Origin: Microstegium vimineum
Taxonomy: Eukaryota > Streptophyta > Magnoliopsida > Poales > Poaceae
Direction of reading: 5' to 3'
DNA length: 64,000 nt
Assembly: GCA_022036555.1 (NCBI GenBank)
Contig: CM039119.1
Coordinates: 8,556,001-8,620,000, forward strand
The notes beneath the pieces are model-generated. The model was not told where the DNA came from. It saw only the letters and a list, made by a program, of their open reading frames with translations, and did not search any database. Below, in pieces: positions 22,114-34,340 of the stretch. Position 1 is the stretch's first letter, and each line of letters starts with the position of its first letter. The position numbers were made by a program, and so were the translations under genes.

Positions 22114-22695
22114 ATGGCAGCAGCAACGGTGACAGCCGCCTCCGCCATGAGCACCCTCGCCTTCGCCACCGCGAGCGCGCGTCGTGCCGGCGCGGTCCCG
22201 GTGGCACGGCTCCCGGCGTCGGCGCTCGCGCTCGCGCCGCGCCGCCGCGCCATGGTCGTGAGAGCGAAGAGCGAGGACGTTGTTGAGCCGCCAACGACGG
22301 AGGAGACGACGACGCCGGCGCCGCCGCCCAAGGAGAAGGCGGCGAGCCCGGGGCTGTGGGACGCGCTGGCGTTCAGCGGCCCAGCTCCGGAGCGCATCAA
22401 CGGCCGGCTCGCCATGGTGGGCTTCGTGTCGGCGCTCGCCGTCGAGGCGTCCCGCGGCGGGGGCCTCCTGTCGCAGGCCGGCAGCGGCTCCGGGCTCGCC
22501 TGGTTCGCGGCCACGGCCGCCGTGCTCTCCGTGGCGTCGCTGGTGCCGCTGCTCAGAGGGGATAGCGTCGAGGCCAGGAGCGGCGCCGTCATGAGCGCCG
22601 ATGCCGAGCTCTGGAACGGCCGCTTCGCCATGCTCGGCCTCGTCGCGCTCGCCTTCACTGAGTTCCTCACCGGCGCGCCGTTCATCAACGCGTAA
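22114..22695 (+). CDS. ELIP: early light-induced protein, chloroplastic (copy 2)
   Basis: This intronless gene encodes 193 residues and is a tandem paralogue of the gene at 17475. A transit peptide of about 51 residues ends MVVRA|K. A Thr/Pro/Glu-rich linker follows, longer than in copy 1. Three helices occur at about 93-113 (ERINGRLAMVGF), 127-147 and 163-185 (ELWNGRFAMLGL). The helix regions are nearly identical to copy 1 and most differences lie in the transit peptide and linker. It should be a thylakoid photoprotective chlorophyll-binding protein induced by light stress. The ATG at 22114 begins the Ala-rich transit peptide; a second in-frame Met at residue 12 is a less likely start. Confidence 0.93.
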   Translation: MAAATVTAASAMSTLAFATASARRAGAVPVARLPASALALAPRRRAMVVRAKSEDVVEPPTTEETTTPAPPPKEKAASPGLWDALAFSGPAPERINGRLAMVGFVSALAVEASRGGGLLSQAGSGSGLAWFAATAAVLSVASLVPLLRGDSVEARSGAVMSADAELWNGRFAMLGLVALAFTEFLTGAPFINA

Positions 22696-24660
22696 TAGAT
22701 GTGTGCATGCATAATAGCTGGGCGGCTGAGCCCAAGCCAGCAAACCAGTCGAGGTAGTAAATTCGTACTCGTAGGGATATTTTGTAACTGTGTAGTAGGA
22801 GTATGCAAGTAGTAGTACTACTGCCTACCGTCATTCCGTGTACGAGCCAACGTATACGTACAGTTGGACGACCTAGTTTTATGTACGTTTTGGATCAAAA
22901 ATTCAGAATTAGCTACGAAACATATTTATCAGTCCATCTATTGCCAAAGAAATGCAATTCTAATATATATAGGATCGAGTCAAACTATTTATATTTAACC
23001 AAAAATTAAAAAATAATAATATTTATGTTGAGCTGGTTTTTGAAAAGTTAGAAAGTTTGCTTCTAAGAAAATAAACTAAAAGCTGATCAGTGACTTTTTT
23101 TTGTACTAATAAGAAGCTAAAATTTATGACAGCTAATGGTGGTTTTCGTTTCTGATAAAGGTTTCTGATGAAGTGATACTTCTGGTCGGTGGTGGTTGTT
23201 AAACCTCCGCACACACATGCACAACATTGCGTGCAGCGGCAGCAGCTTATTCGAACAACCCAATTGCAAAAAAAAAATAAAAAAGGATAGCTAGAAGCAA
23301 AATTTCATAAACATTAAAACTAAAAAAAATTCAAAAAGTTACAGCTCAAACAAACATGCTCTAAGAGTCGCTTCTCGCTTCCAAACTAAATTTTTTTCAA
23401 AAAGTTACAGCTCAAACAAACATGCTCTAAGAGTCGCTTCTCGCTTCCTATTAACGGCCAATTATAGGCCACGTAATTGCGCAGCTAGCTAGTACATTAT
23501 GTAGCCTTGCTATATCCTCTTTATTTGTTTTTAATTAATCTCAATGTCGTGTTACAAAATCAGTGGTTCTATTAGCATTTCTTGTTTTCAAACATAGTTG
23601 TTCACTTTTTTTACGAGCGCACCTTATCTTTACCTTATTCCTTGGTTGCCTGCCCCTTTTGTCTGGTGCTACTCCGGTGTACACAGCCCACCGGAGAGCC
23701 CTGGTGCTCCAGCTTACATTGACTTACATGTACGTGCATCCTCTTTGTACTGAAACTCCATTGCTACCCTGAAAATATGCAATACACTTCAACACAATAT
23801 TTTAGACCTGAGCCCGACCAAATTTCTATGCTCACTGTAGTGCCTTTTCCATTGCCCTCGTGAGTGGTTTCTTCGTGTCCTTTTGTCCAAACTTCTCTTC
23901 CTTAATGACTTGAGCCTCTTGTTTGTCTTCTAGGGTCTTCGGTGCTGTCTTTGATCTTCATATGAGGTGTTCTGGTGTTGATTACTTGATTTTCACCTTA
24001 GCCTTAGCCTAGCTCAAGTCCATCCTTTCATTCTATGGGCTAATGTAACTTGTATACTATCAAATGTTGTTTGTCCAAATGGTTATATTGGTAATCAACA
24101 AACCTTCTTTAGGGTCCATATTTCTCACGCTTTCAATTTCGCTAATGCTTGGTTTTCGTTGAGCGGTTGGTGGCCTTTGCTCTCAAAGTCTTTGTCGTCT
24201 TCTTCAAATGTGGCATCGGTGGGGTGCCCTTCGGGAAGGAGTCTCGTTGGGTCTGTTTCATCAACTTGCTCTTCTTTGGTGGCATATGAAATTTTGATCA
24301 CCAACCACTGGTCGGTGCCAAATGTGAAATCATGGTTTTTCTATGGTAGTGTTTGCATTAAACAATAATAAGTCTATTTTATCCCAGGAAAGCACTATTT
24401 ATATGCTAAAATAACACTTATTGGTGGGTCGAAATGCCTCTACTTGGAGATAGATTCCAAGCGTATTCCTAGCGTTTTAGAGCATTTTGATCCTTTCAAT
24501 ACAGGTCTAAGGAAGAATACAAATCTGACTTGACTTCTCAAATTAGCAGCCTTCGCATGACCCTCACCCCCTCTCGAAAATACATGCCTTATTCAATAGT
24601 TAACACAGTAGGGGTCGAACCCTTTCAAAAGGTAATAGATTCAAGGCGCATCTGGTTTAG
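22696..24660. other. intergenic, AT-rich, with short repeats
   Basis: Mostly AT-rich sequence without a recognisable gene. A 52-bp exact direct repeat lies at 23331-23382 and 23397-23448. The short open frame at about 24159-24368 has no domain that I recognise. Confidence 0.4.
23331..23448. repeat. exact 52-bp direct repeat, offset 66 bp
   Basis: TCAAAAAGTTACAGCTCAAA through TCGCTTCC occurs at 23331-23382 and again at 23397-23448 without change. Confidence 0.9.
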
Positions 24661-24814
24661 GGTGCATCTAGTTTAGCATCCAAAGCCTCATCCTCTCCCT
24701 CCCCCTTCGGGCTCCCAAATATGATTTGGCTCAAAGTTGTTGGGTCACCGTTTGGAGACCTCAGATAGAGACTAGAGTTGCCTCTCCATGAGTTCCCTAC
24801 AAGAGTTGACACTT

Positions 24815-25115
24815 CAGACCATACCACCCCCCTGCCCCAACACCCAAAGGGTGAGACGCATAAGGAGATCGACATGTGATTAACATAACATGATGCAGAG
24901 TATGGGCCCACACACATGATAGGACAGCTAAACACATCCCTTCATCTTGATCTTGTGTTGGCATTGTTGGGAGCAAATAAAACATGATTCTTGTTTGATT
25001 ATATTGGGGTCATGCCAAAATGATTGTGTAAGATTAACGAGCATTAGTTTTTGTAAGATTAACTAGTTCACCTTCTAATAGTTCATGCTCCATCATTATC
25101 TAAAAGAATGATTGC
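24815..25115. repeat. duplicated ELIP 3' flank, copy B
   Basis: The CATACCACC, AACATGATGCAGAGTAT(GGG) and CATTATCTAAAAGAAT landmarks appear in the same order as at 18969-19200, with indels. Confidence 0.6.
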
Positions 25116-27886
25116 TCATTCACTTCCTTCAGATTTTATTCTTGTTTATGGCCATATGAAAATAGTAGGAGTAGATCAAGAAGCATCACCACTAGGTATG
25201 TTCCTCTCCTCAATCGATTGATTCATCATCCCATCGATGGTTGTACGTTGCCGCCCATCCACATTCCAGCAGAAAAGGTTGTCTCCCTCAGATTCTGAAG
25301 CACATGTCCAACCCTATTGCTGATCGACCACCATGAATCCAGGACTGTCTAGGCTCTTGACTACTACTGTCCTCTCTAGAATCCATGACTTTACAAAGAG
25401 CCATTGCATATGGTGCTACTAGGCAAGTGTAACTTGTGTGGGTCAGATGCCAAAGAACGTCCCATTCTTGCAAATTTTGCAAACTGGGATATCATTTCTA
25501 TCACTAGTTTAGATGGAACTACATATGATTCATGAATATCCTATATGGTCATTCTCTAGGAGTGTCATTTTTACTATAGTACTGATTAATCTTCTGTTGT
25601 AGGACTTCCTACTCTTTATTGTTTTGCACCACATAATTTTCGAGTGTGAGATGGAATTTAATGATCTTTTTACTGCAGAGGACCAATTTGGCAAAAACAT
25701 CTTATCTTAGTAGTGATTAGCCAACCACATCTTCTACTTCTGCTCTAGTGGTCATAGCTCTGTTTCATATCTCATCTCATATCTAAATATCAATGATTTA
25801 ATCTAGACAATACTTACGTTTTGAAATGAATGAATGCTCTACATGATGCATTAAATGAATAACTATATTTTTTGATAATTTGTTCAATTTGAGACTCATG
25901 TATTAGTGATATGTGCTACATATTAAATCTTGTGAACATCATGCATTAGTGGATTATCACGAAATTTTCTTGCTTTTTTCCATTACAACACATGTTCAAA
26001 TTAGAATTATAGTGTCATTATTTTTCATGTTGCAACAGGAGCCAATAATCCATACCTTTACGTTGAACAAAATTCTGAATACCACATGATACAACCATAA
26101 ACTACGCAAACCTATGAGCAACATCTATTTTCTTTGAAAACTAATTATGGTTATAGCAAACGATCTTCTTACAAGAAATAATCTGCACTATTGTTGCTAC
26201 TTTGCACAAATTAGTTGAGATGGTTCCTTCTATCTAATTGTTGTTTGAATACAAGAACAATGTGGCGTCCTTGATGCAGCTAATGACAGACATAGACCAG
26301 GTAAGTATTATGGCATTTGTTCCTCTTTTTTTCCATCTTAATCATGTGAGTTCGGTCTTTGATTTTTGTCATGTTGTGCTGAAATCAATTCATATATCCA
26401 TCTTTGATTTCCATGATGTTGTTCTGAAATCAAGTCATATATCACCATGTGTTGACAGTTTAATTTCTATTATACGGGCTATGATTTTTTTTGGTCATTT
26501 TTTTTATTTTTGTGATGTTGGGTTGAAAACAAGTCATATATCATCATGTGTTGAAAGTTTAATTTCTGTTATATAGGCTATGATTTCCGTTTAGGACATG
26601 ATGCGGGAATGGTTGGTAACAGATGGACTGCTTACAAAAGGAGCTCAATAAATTTTCTTGAGAAAAACAAATATCCATTCTGAATGTGCTATATTAAAAG
26701 AAAAAAGTCATAATATAAATAATATCTTGTCTACAATCTCTATATCTATCTTTATCTCTATAACTAAAAATTACGGAGAGTAATCGTCCCTTAGGTGAAG
26801 CATTGCCTATACCTGAATAGATACTATAATGTGCAGTCGCACGAGGCAATTTTTTCGTATAGGTTAAACCGAAAATATAAAGATTGATTTAGATAATATG
26901 AAGGATGATTTGGATTTTAACATCCGTAGCAACACACAAGCATTTATATATATCTAAATATTGAAGTGTTTTTTACCACCTTAAAGAAAATCAGAACACC
27001 TTTTTGGGGAAATGTGATTGCACAAAATAGATACTCTAGAGAAAGATATCGCCTTTGATGTTTTTTATTTAGTCATATTATTTATTTTGTACTCATCTGC
27101 ATTTGGAACAATACTTTCTGATCGTCTTATCGTTCCTAATAGGATTGGTGCCGAGAAGATCCACAAATGCGCTACTTGATTGGAACTAGAAGGGAGTAAA
27201 GAGGGAGTAAGATGCACACAACAGGAAAGGGATGCAACTAGGCTGCACACATAGATGACAGCTAGAGTGGGAATGAGGATTATTAAAGACTCAGGAGAGA
27301 AAGAGTGGGGGTGAGGTATATAAGAGAAATTCTAATAGGTCTGGCCCAAATAAATATAGCGTAGTAAATTGAAGTAGCCCATCTACCTATTTAGTGTTGG
27401 TCGACACAGAGACCTAATTGGACAATTAATCGTGAGTAATTGATGATTAATCAGACGATAAGGTTTTTGATCGGTCTAGTCGAATCGGAGGGCCTAATCA
27501 AGTGCTAAGTGTCAATAAGGACGAGTAATCGTGATTCATCGAACTATCAGAAAACATTGAATTGGATTTTTAGTGACAATGATGAAGGATCTTTTGAAGA
27601 TGAAACACAAGTCTATTACATACTTCACTATCAAAAACTTCCTCGGATGAAGATGTATAAAAAAACAACAACAATGGTGAAAAGAGCACAAAATGGATAT
27701 TATTAGGTAAGTTTTTTACCTCCTTCCTAGTATTTCCTCAGACGAACTTTGAGATGATTGTTGGAATGTACAACCTTTGAAACTTGCTTTCCCAGAGTTG
27801 TTCTCTTTTGCCAAGAAAGCTACCTTCACATCATAAGTCAATACTCCCCATCATACCGTTTCACGGACACTATCTCATAATCAATA
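25116..27886. other. intergenic, no gene recognised
   Basis: AT-rich DNA. A degenerate tandem repeat lies at about 26355-26590. A possible 221-bp Helitron-like fragment (26737-26957, starting TCTCTATATC and ending CTAA) is weakly supported. The frame at 27509-27706 has no recognisable domain. Confidence 0.4.
26355..26590. repeat. degenerate tandem repeat, three units of about 48-105 bp
   Basis: TTGTTCTGAAATCAAGTCATATAT-like segments recur three times; the last two units also share the GTGTTGA(C/A)AGTTTAATTTCT segment. The open frame across it is a consequence of the repeats. Confidence 0.7.
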
Positions 27887-28133
27887 CTCCCTCCACCCTG
27901 AGTTATAAGTCATTCTAAGAATTTTGGAGAGTCAAAAATTTTCAAATTTAATGAAGTTTATATAATAGGATAATAATATTTATGATACTAACTAAGTATT
28001 ATTAGATTCTTCATTAATTATATTTTCATAATATATTCATAATTTTCTGTGTTTTTTCTATAATTTTTTTGTTAAACTTGAAATAGTTTGACTCTCCAAG
28101 ATATTTGGAATGACTTATAATTTAGAATGGATG
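27887..28133. mobile_element. Stowaway-type MITE
   Basis: The left end CTCCCTCCACCCTGAG follows TA at 27885-27886. The interior (TTATAAGTCATTC... and GGAATGACTTATAA) is self-complementary. The right terminal repeat is degenerate. Confidence 0.65.
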
Positions 28134-28643
28134 AACAAGTGATGTCTCAACTGACCATCACATATTCTCATTCAGCACCTGAATCTTCATGGCCATCAGC
28201 TGTGTCACTACAAAACCCCACCAAACCATCACAAGAGTCAGTTTAGCTGACGGATCAAAAAGGCATAAGCTGAAAAAATGAAGTCTATGACACATAACTG
28301 CTGCACATTCAATCAGATTGATCCAACTCTAGCTGCAGTGACGATCAAGTTGAAGTCTTAATTTGCCATGCTTTTGCATCTACCAAAAGAAGAGGTACTT
28401 TCCAGGAATTAGTAATTGGCAGCTGGTCAGAGTCTTCAGATTAGTCTGTGCTCCTATTTTTATTTTGTTTTGTTTTGTTTTGCTGTGTCATGAATTCAAG
28501 AGTTTTTATAATCAGAACTCAACAATGTTTAAGGTTAGGTTTGAACTCTCAACACGGTGAGGTTTGTTTTCAAGAGATGTACCATGAGATCGAAGGATTT
28601 TTTTGTCAACACATTATTGTGTGCTACTACGAGTATCGCCTTA

Positions 28644-28989
28644 GAGCAACTCCAACAGTTTTGCAAATGAGCTTGACATTCTTGTTTTTACCAAAAAGTC
28701 TAAAAATATCCTATCCAATAGTTTGGCAAATGTGTTTGGTATTTTTGTTAACTCGGAAAATATCAGGTGAAATTTGACATTTATATGCCAAACTGCGGTT
28801 CACTTGCCAATTGCCCAACGCGCTACTCCCGCGAGATATTTTCCTCTCGCGCATACTATTTTTAGTTTTGTCAAGTGAATAATGGAAAACTATTGGAGAT
28901 TGACTCTTTTTACCATTGTCATATTCACTTGGGACTTGGCAAATTCCTAATTTTGCCAAACAAAAAATGCAAAATTGTTGGAGTTGCTC
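28644..28989. mobile_element. non-autonomous TIR element (GAGCAACTCCAACAG ends), 346 bp
   Basis: GAGCAACTCCAACAGTTTTG at the left is matched by CAAAATTGTTGGAGTTGCTC at the right. Subterminal sequences resemble those of the larger element at 19230-20152. The flanks are TTA and TAG, not a clean duplication. Confidence 0.65.
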
Positions 28990-29535
28990 TAGTCCCAATG
29001 AGCCGTCCAGGCACGGCGAGGCACGACTGCGTTGTCGTGTCGTGTTGCCGTGCCTAGGTCGCAGCACAGGTGAAAGGTCCTGATCCAAAATACTGCTCAG
29101 GATGAGCATGGTTGCACAAAGCAGAGGAAGGTTGCAAGCGGGCACTGTCAGTCTGTCACTAGTTTGAATGAATCGCTTCTCCAGCCGTGATTCAATTCAA
29201 ATTTGTCTAAAATCTGAATTTCCTAGCAACGGAATAGAAGGATTAGGGGAAAATAGCCAGGATTGATTTCAATATTTTTTTTTGGATCTGGGCTCACTAT
29301 TTTTTTTTTTTTTTTGGATCTGGGTCACTGCTCAGCGACAGCAGTAATAGCAGACCAGCAAGCAGAACACGATGTGCATTCGCAAATGCAATCTCACTGT
29401 CTCTGCATCTCTGGCCCCACTAGGTAGACAGAGCCGCACACAAGCACGACCTGGATGGTTGAACCGGACCATGTAGTCGCATCCATCCGTCTCATCTCAC
29501 TCGCCGGCCGCCGGGTTCCGCTTCGACGAATCACC

Positions 29536-31991
29536 ATGGCGGCGGCGGCGGCGGCGCGGGCTCCCCAGGCCCTGATGGACGAGATCGTCGAGGAGATCAT
29601 CCTCCGCCTGCCTCCCGCCGAGCCCGCGAGCCTCGTCCGCGCCGCACTCGTCTGCAAGCCCTGGTGCGGCCTCATCTCCTCCCCACGCTTCCGCCGTCGA
29701 TTCCGCGCGTTCCACCGCGCGGCCCCCACGCTCGGCCTCCTCTGCAACATCAGGGAAGGAGACGCCCGCTGCGTGATCCGCTTCGTCCCTACCTCCACCT
29801 CCGTCCGCCCGCCACGGCCGCGTCGTCCTCTCCAGCACCGTGGATGCGGAGCGCGCGTTTGAGGATCCTGTCGTCCTCCTCCTTGTTTGGAACCCCATGA
29901 CCAACGAGCGGTGGCAACTGCCCCCTGGGCCGTCGCTCATGTACCGCTGGAGTGTTGCTGTGCTCTGCGCGGCCATTGGCGCTTGCGACCACGTCGACTG
30001 CCACCGCGGGGCCTTCCTCGTCGTTGTATTGACCACCATCGCCTCACTCAAACGGAAGGTGGCCTTGTGGGTCTACTCATCGGAGGCTGGCACCTGGAGA
30101 AAGCAGTCCTATGCTGTTGCTGCAAACTTCGAGTTCAGTGCTGATTTGGGGCCAACTGCCCTTGTGGGGAACACAGTCTACTTCCCGGTTAATGACTTGA
30201 AAACCATTTGCAGTTATGATTTGGAATCGCGGAAAGCTTCTGTCATCCAAGCACCTCCTATGTCCGGTGATTGTGCTACTGTGACCATGAGTAGTCTCGT
30301 CGAGGTTGCTGACGGTGGGCTAGGAGTCGCAAGGTTGGATGGTGACGCCAGACTCTCCATCTGGTCAGTGGAGGCAAATCCCAATGGAGAGAAGGGATGG
30401 ACACAGACCAGAGTCATTGAGCTTGTGAAGCTGCTTTCTGTCGATGCCCGCTCGATCTGTTCTGATGTTGTTGGCTTTTCCTATGATGCTGGAATCCTTT
30501 TCATGGGGACGGATGATGGGTTATTCACTATTGATTTGAAGTCTGGCCTTAAAAAGAAGGTATGTGAGGAGGTGCGCAATAATGGTCGCCTTGATGTTTT
30601 CCCCTATACGACATTCTACGCTCCAGGTACATCTTTGATTGCTTTATGATTTTGCCAATTTTTTGAACCTGTAATGCTTCTTTTAATATGAAAATATGGG
30701 CAGTATATTATATTTGAATCAAGATTTGTGGGTTTATAAAAGTATGATATTTATAAAATTGTGCTGTATTTGCATGCCTATGCATTTTTGGGGGGATATT
30801 AACCATTTTTTTTTCACTGCCTACAAATGCCTAGGAACTTATCAATTTATATGAGATTTTGGTAGTCTTAGAAACCAGTGATGTCATTACCATACACTGC
30901 AGATGTCTGCCTCATGCCTATGTATAATGTTGCACATTGCATCACTCTGATTCAGTCTGCTTAACTTGATAAAGTAAAAGATATGGATGATGCTACATGT
31001 GTTAAAGAAGCAATTATGTTTCAGGCGTTTTAGTCCTTCTCTTAATAGTTTTGTTCAAGTGTGGCTGCTAACTTGTGGACATGTGGATAATAATAAATAA
31101 GTTAATGTTGTTTGCTTTGCCATTAGCAACAACTTTGGGTACCTTGGTTTTGTGAAGAATATTCATCGAGTCCAAATCGATTCTCAACTGCTTAGTGATA
31201 TTTTCAGGGTTTTTGTATCTTTGCAGTATTGAGAGCTGTCTGTACAGAGGAATCTTTTTGGACTATATCACTCTAGCTAAACCTTGGTGAGATGAGGTGT
31301 TAGAAGAAAATGCTTAGAAGTGTGTTTATTCTAGCATGGTCTAGCACCTTGTTCTAGCATCAAACAACTATTTTTCAACAGTGGCAATCGTATTTAGTGC
31401 ATGGTCAGTAAACTTTGGATGAAAAGTCAATATTGTTATGGAAAGTGGGTACACAACTTAGTGTTTGAAAGAAGAGTTATGCATTGGAGAATTTTAACCA
31501 TTTCACAAATAAGTGGCGTGTCATATCTTAGCACTATTCTTGTTATATTATACACCGTGGATGCTTGTAAAGTCTTAATGACCATGTCTACCTTTTACCC
31601 AGTAACTACCCAGCAGGAGAGAGATTTTATTTTCTATTTTATTAAAGCCGTAACCAACATGTGCTTCTACATTTCACATGTTAACATCCATGATCTATGT
31701 CACTTAATAAATATAGATAATTGTATTTGTGCTGAACAGAAAAGTGTTTCTTTTTGGAGTTATATGTCCAAATTACTTTAATGATCATGTATGACTGTTA
31801 CCTTAAACTAGAGTTATAACCAAGTAATTAATTTATTTTGTATCTAGTGAGAAGCAATATTAATGGAGGGGAAATTGGTTCTTAACAAGCTAATGCTGTT
31901 TTTTCTGAATCTGCCCATTTCTGCAGCATTGAGAGCACCAGCAGCCTCTACAGGTGAGGGGCCAAGTACTTCAAGTGCATCAAAGGCTTAA
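29536..31991 (+). CDS. F-box protein gene with an internal frameshift
   Basis: Exon 1 starts at ACCATGGCG (29536) and encodes an Ala-rich start, then an F-box (about residues 14-55, LMDEIVEEIILRLPP to FRRRFRAFHR). Near 29800, after FVPTSTSVRP, the frame breaks. The continuation in the +1 frame reads RHGRVVLSSTVDAERAF and runs to a donor at 30627 (CCAG|GTAC). Exon 2 begins after CTGCAG at 31927 and ends with the stop at 31989-31991, in phase. F-box proteins of this grass type recruit substrates to SCF ubiquitin ligases; the target is unknown. In relatives, as I remember them, a longer linker separates the two conserved parts, so a small deletion is the likely cause. If real, the transcript gives a truncated protein of about 109 residues. 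An assembly error is the alternative. Confidence 0.7.
30627..31926 (+). other. intron of the frameshifted F-box gene
   Basis: The 1.3-kb interval runs from GTACAT to TTTCTGCAG. Joining 30626 to 31927 keeps the frame and gives a C-terminus FYAPALRAPAAS... with a stop 21 codons on. No other gene was seen inside. Confidence 0.65.
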
Positions 31992-33320
31992 CGTGATGAT
32001 CTGTGGACTTAATGGTCGAGCAGAAGCTGGGTGGTTGTTATGCTAATTAGTGTAAGCTTTACGATGCAACAGTGATTTAACACTAGCTAAGTTAGTTTAT
32101 AGTCTTTATTTGCCTCTTAAGGGCTATTTGTTCCTTTTTTTTAAGGGGTCGTATCTCCTATAGAATTGTTAGCCTAGCCATCGGCCTAAGCTGGCTCCAC
32201 CTGCCCGTCGTAAACCTACTATGTGTGCATTTCCTGAACTTTAGCTTGCTCCAAATCCTGGAATGAATATAGTTCTTTCTGTTGAAAATATCTCGTTAGT
32301 GGGAATTTTCAATTAAACTCTGCAAGGCTGATGTACGGAGACTGAATACTGACTCCTGACAGTAGAAAGCACTGAGAAACGTTGAAATGGGTAGCTGCAT
32401 ATATATGCAGGCACAAATAGGATAGTATGATTAGAGATATGAAAAAGGCAAGGAGAAACATCTTTACTCAATGCACGTGTCTCTTCTGAATTGATTCATG
32501 TTTCTGTAGTAGTAGTATATGCCATGGCTAACACACACTCATCAGCGGAAGTGTGAGAACATGCAATTCAGTATTGTTGGATGATCCCACTCTGTCGATA
32601 TCTACACACAGTATCTTCTGAGTTTTGACAAGAACGACATTAATTCTGAATGAAATTTTGAACCATGTGTTTATGAATGTGGAATGGAAGGAAATCTCTG
32701 ATGAGTTTGTGACGCTGTTGACTCCACCACTCCCTCCAGCAATGCATGGCATTTTGATGACTGCAAATCACTTGCTGCAATTTGTAAACTCGAAACCTGA
32801 GAAACTGATATTTAAAATCGTACATGGCATTGACATAAGACGCAGTTGTCTTGATTCGTGAAAGGCAGCTTTGTGGATGGGCATTCGTTAAGACAATTTT
32901 AAATAAATTTAATTATAGGATGTACTGTATGTAAAGATGCTCGAATTCTCTAAAACTCCATTAAAAACTCTGAAATTATATCAATTTATGCGAAACATGG
33001 AGATGGATGTGAAAGAAAGCTGTTCTGTCGCTGATTCTGCACACCTGTCTTGTGGTTAGGACCGTATAATACAACTGTTTTTAGTGTGTAACTAGTCTGA
33101 AATACTCTGATGTCTCAAATATTAGTATTTAAAACTAATTGGGTTTAATATACCATGGCCCTTCACCTGTTTAATATGCAATATCAAATGACCATGGCCC
33201 TTTCACCTGTTTAATATGCAATATCAAACGACCATAACCCTCCACCTGTTTAATATACTATATCTTTTCATTATTAGTATTTAAAACTATTGGGTTTGAA
33301 TCAATGTCTAGCCAAACTAG
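31992..33320. other. 3' flank of the F-box gene and intergenic DNA
   Basis: The 3' untranslated region probably ends near 32280. Tandem copies of a CCATGGCCCTTCACCTGTTT unit lie at about 33151-33265. No other gene was recognised. Confidence 0.4.
33151..33265. repeat. tandem repeat, three units of about 40 bp
   Basis: CACCTGTTTAATATGCAATA recurs three times with a few changes; TTAGTATTTAAAACTA flanks the array on both sides. Confidence 0.8.
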
Positions 33321-33324
33321 ATAT

Positions 33325-34190
33325 ATAGACATATATGCAGCGTGCTGTAGCATTGTTTTGTTTTAAAGTAAACAATTTATTCATCTTGTTTGTTTGTATT
33401 ATGGACGCAGCTATATTTCAGTGGGCCATAATATTGATGGATCGCACTGGTATACCATTTATATACTATAGTATACGTGCAAATTATTATATTTATGTTG
33501 CAACAATGCTACTGTTCTTTGCCCTCCCGCGGTGCTTCCTCCTTCCGGCATCTTCTCCCTCTCCGACAGCCTCGGCCATGCATGCTGCCATATTATTATT
33601 TTTTTTGTTGTACATGGATATTTTTTGGTCAGATTTATATTATAGCTAGCAAAAAATTTGAACTAAAGCATATCATATTATATGTTTACTGTATAGATCA
33701 CCCAAATGAAGTTTAACAAAAACTAGATTTTCTAGTTTATGATTTTTCTACGATTTACTGTGTTTTTCAAAGATTTTGTCGAAATAAATATATAAAAAGA
33801 AAAAAAACAGTGCCTTTGGTGCAAAACTATTGTGCAAAACCAGTCAGGGATATGAAACGTACAATTTTCAAAGTTAGAAGAGGAAAATTTTTTGGTTTTC
33901 AGCATGCTCAGTTGTTCTATTCAGCTGACATTAACTCGTACAACCAGCTATGAAATAATATTTTTGTTCACAACAAACCAACCGTATAAATCAGCACAAG
34001 CCAAAATAATATCAACCGATCACGGAGTTATAATTTGAGAAGATAAAATAGACACGTGTAAAGTTGATGGAACAAAATTATACTTTTTTTCTTTTGGAAT
34101 TTTTAGAAAAAAATTTTGGGCCCACGCCCTTCCCCGAAACGGGCGCGGTGTCATCCTCATCCCCTCGCTCTCCGGAAAAAAGTTAGGTGA
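33325..34190. repeat. partial duplicate of the upstream region of the F-box gene at 45161
   Basis: Collinear, diverged matches link this stretch with 42850-44950. Examples are GTAGCATTGTTTTGTTTTAA at about 33348 and 42857, TTTATTCATCTTGTTTGTTT at about 33376 and 42888, and AACGGGCGCGGTGTCATC at about 34138 and 44917. The copy stops just before where the F-box gene would begin. Confidence 0.7.
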
Positions 34191-34340
34191 AGACCATCCC
34201 TACGGAAATATGGTAGGAATTGTTTGGTTTACATGTGGAGTCACGTGTTATTATAACAACACACATGTCCACCATGTTTGTAATATGATCCACTCGTCAG
34301 CTACACATCCCCACCGTGTTGTGGTGAGGACCATCCCTAC

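Noticed and set aside
22068..22808. Long minus-strand ORFs opposite ELIP gene 2 (and similarly at 17405-18044)
   Set aside because: They are shadows produced by the high third-position GC of the ELIP genes and lack domains.
26238..26576. A 112-codon ORF as a possible small membrane protein
   Set aside because: Its repeats mirror a DNA tandem repeat and the composition is non-coding.
26737..26957. Small Helitron (TCTCTATATC start, CTAA end, GTAGCAACACAC near the end)
   Set aside because: The ending is not followed by T, no GC-rich hairpin was found, and the match to Helitron termini is loose.
27065..27250. Degenerate hAT transposase C-terminus
   Set aside because: The similarity (SAFGTILSDRL-like) is too short and interrupted to support a family call.
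31401..31781. A 126-codon ORF inside the F-box intron
   Set aside because: No domain and AT-rich composition; it lies fully within an intron with good borders.
34201..34340. Small insertion flanked by GTGA(A/G)GACCATCCCTAC direct repeats before the gypsy element
   Set aside because: The direct repeats are suggestive, but no terminal inverted repeats were found and the right copy overlaps the gypsy target duplication, so the origin cannot be resolved.
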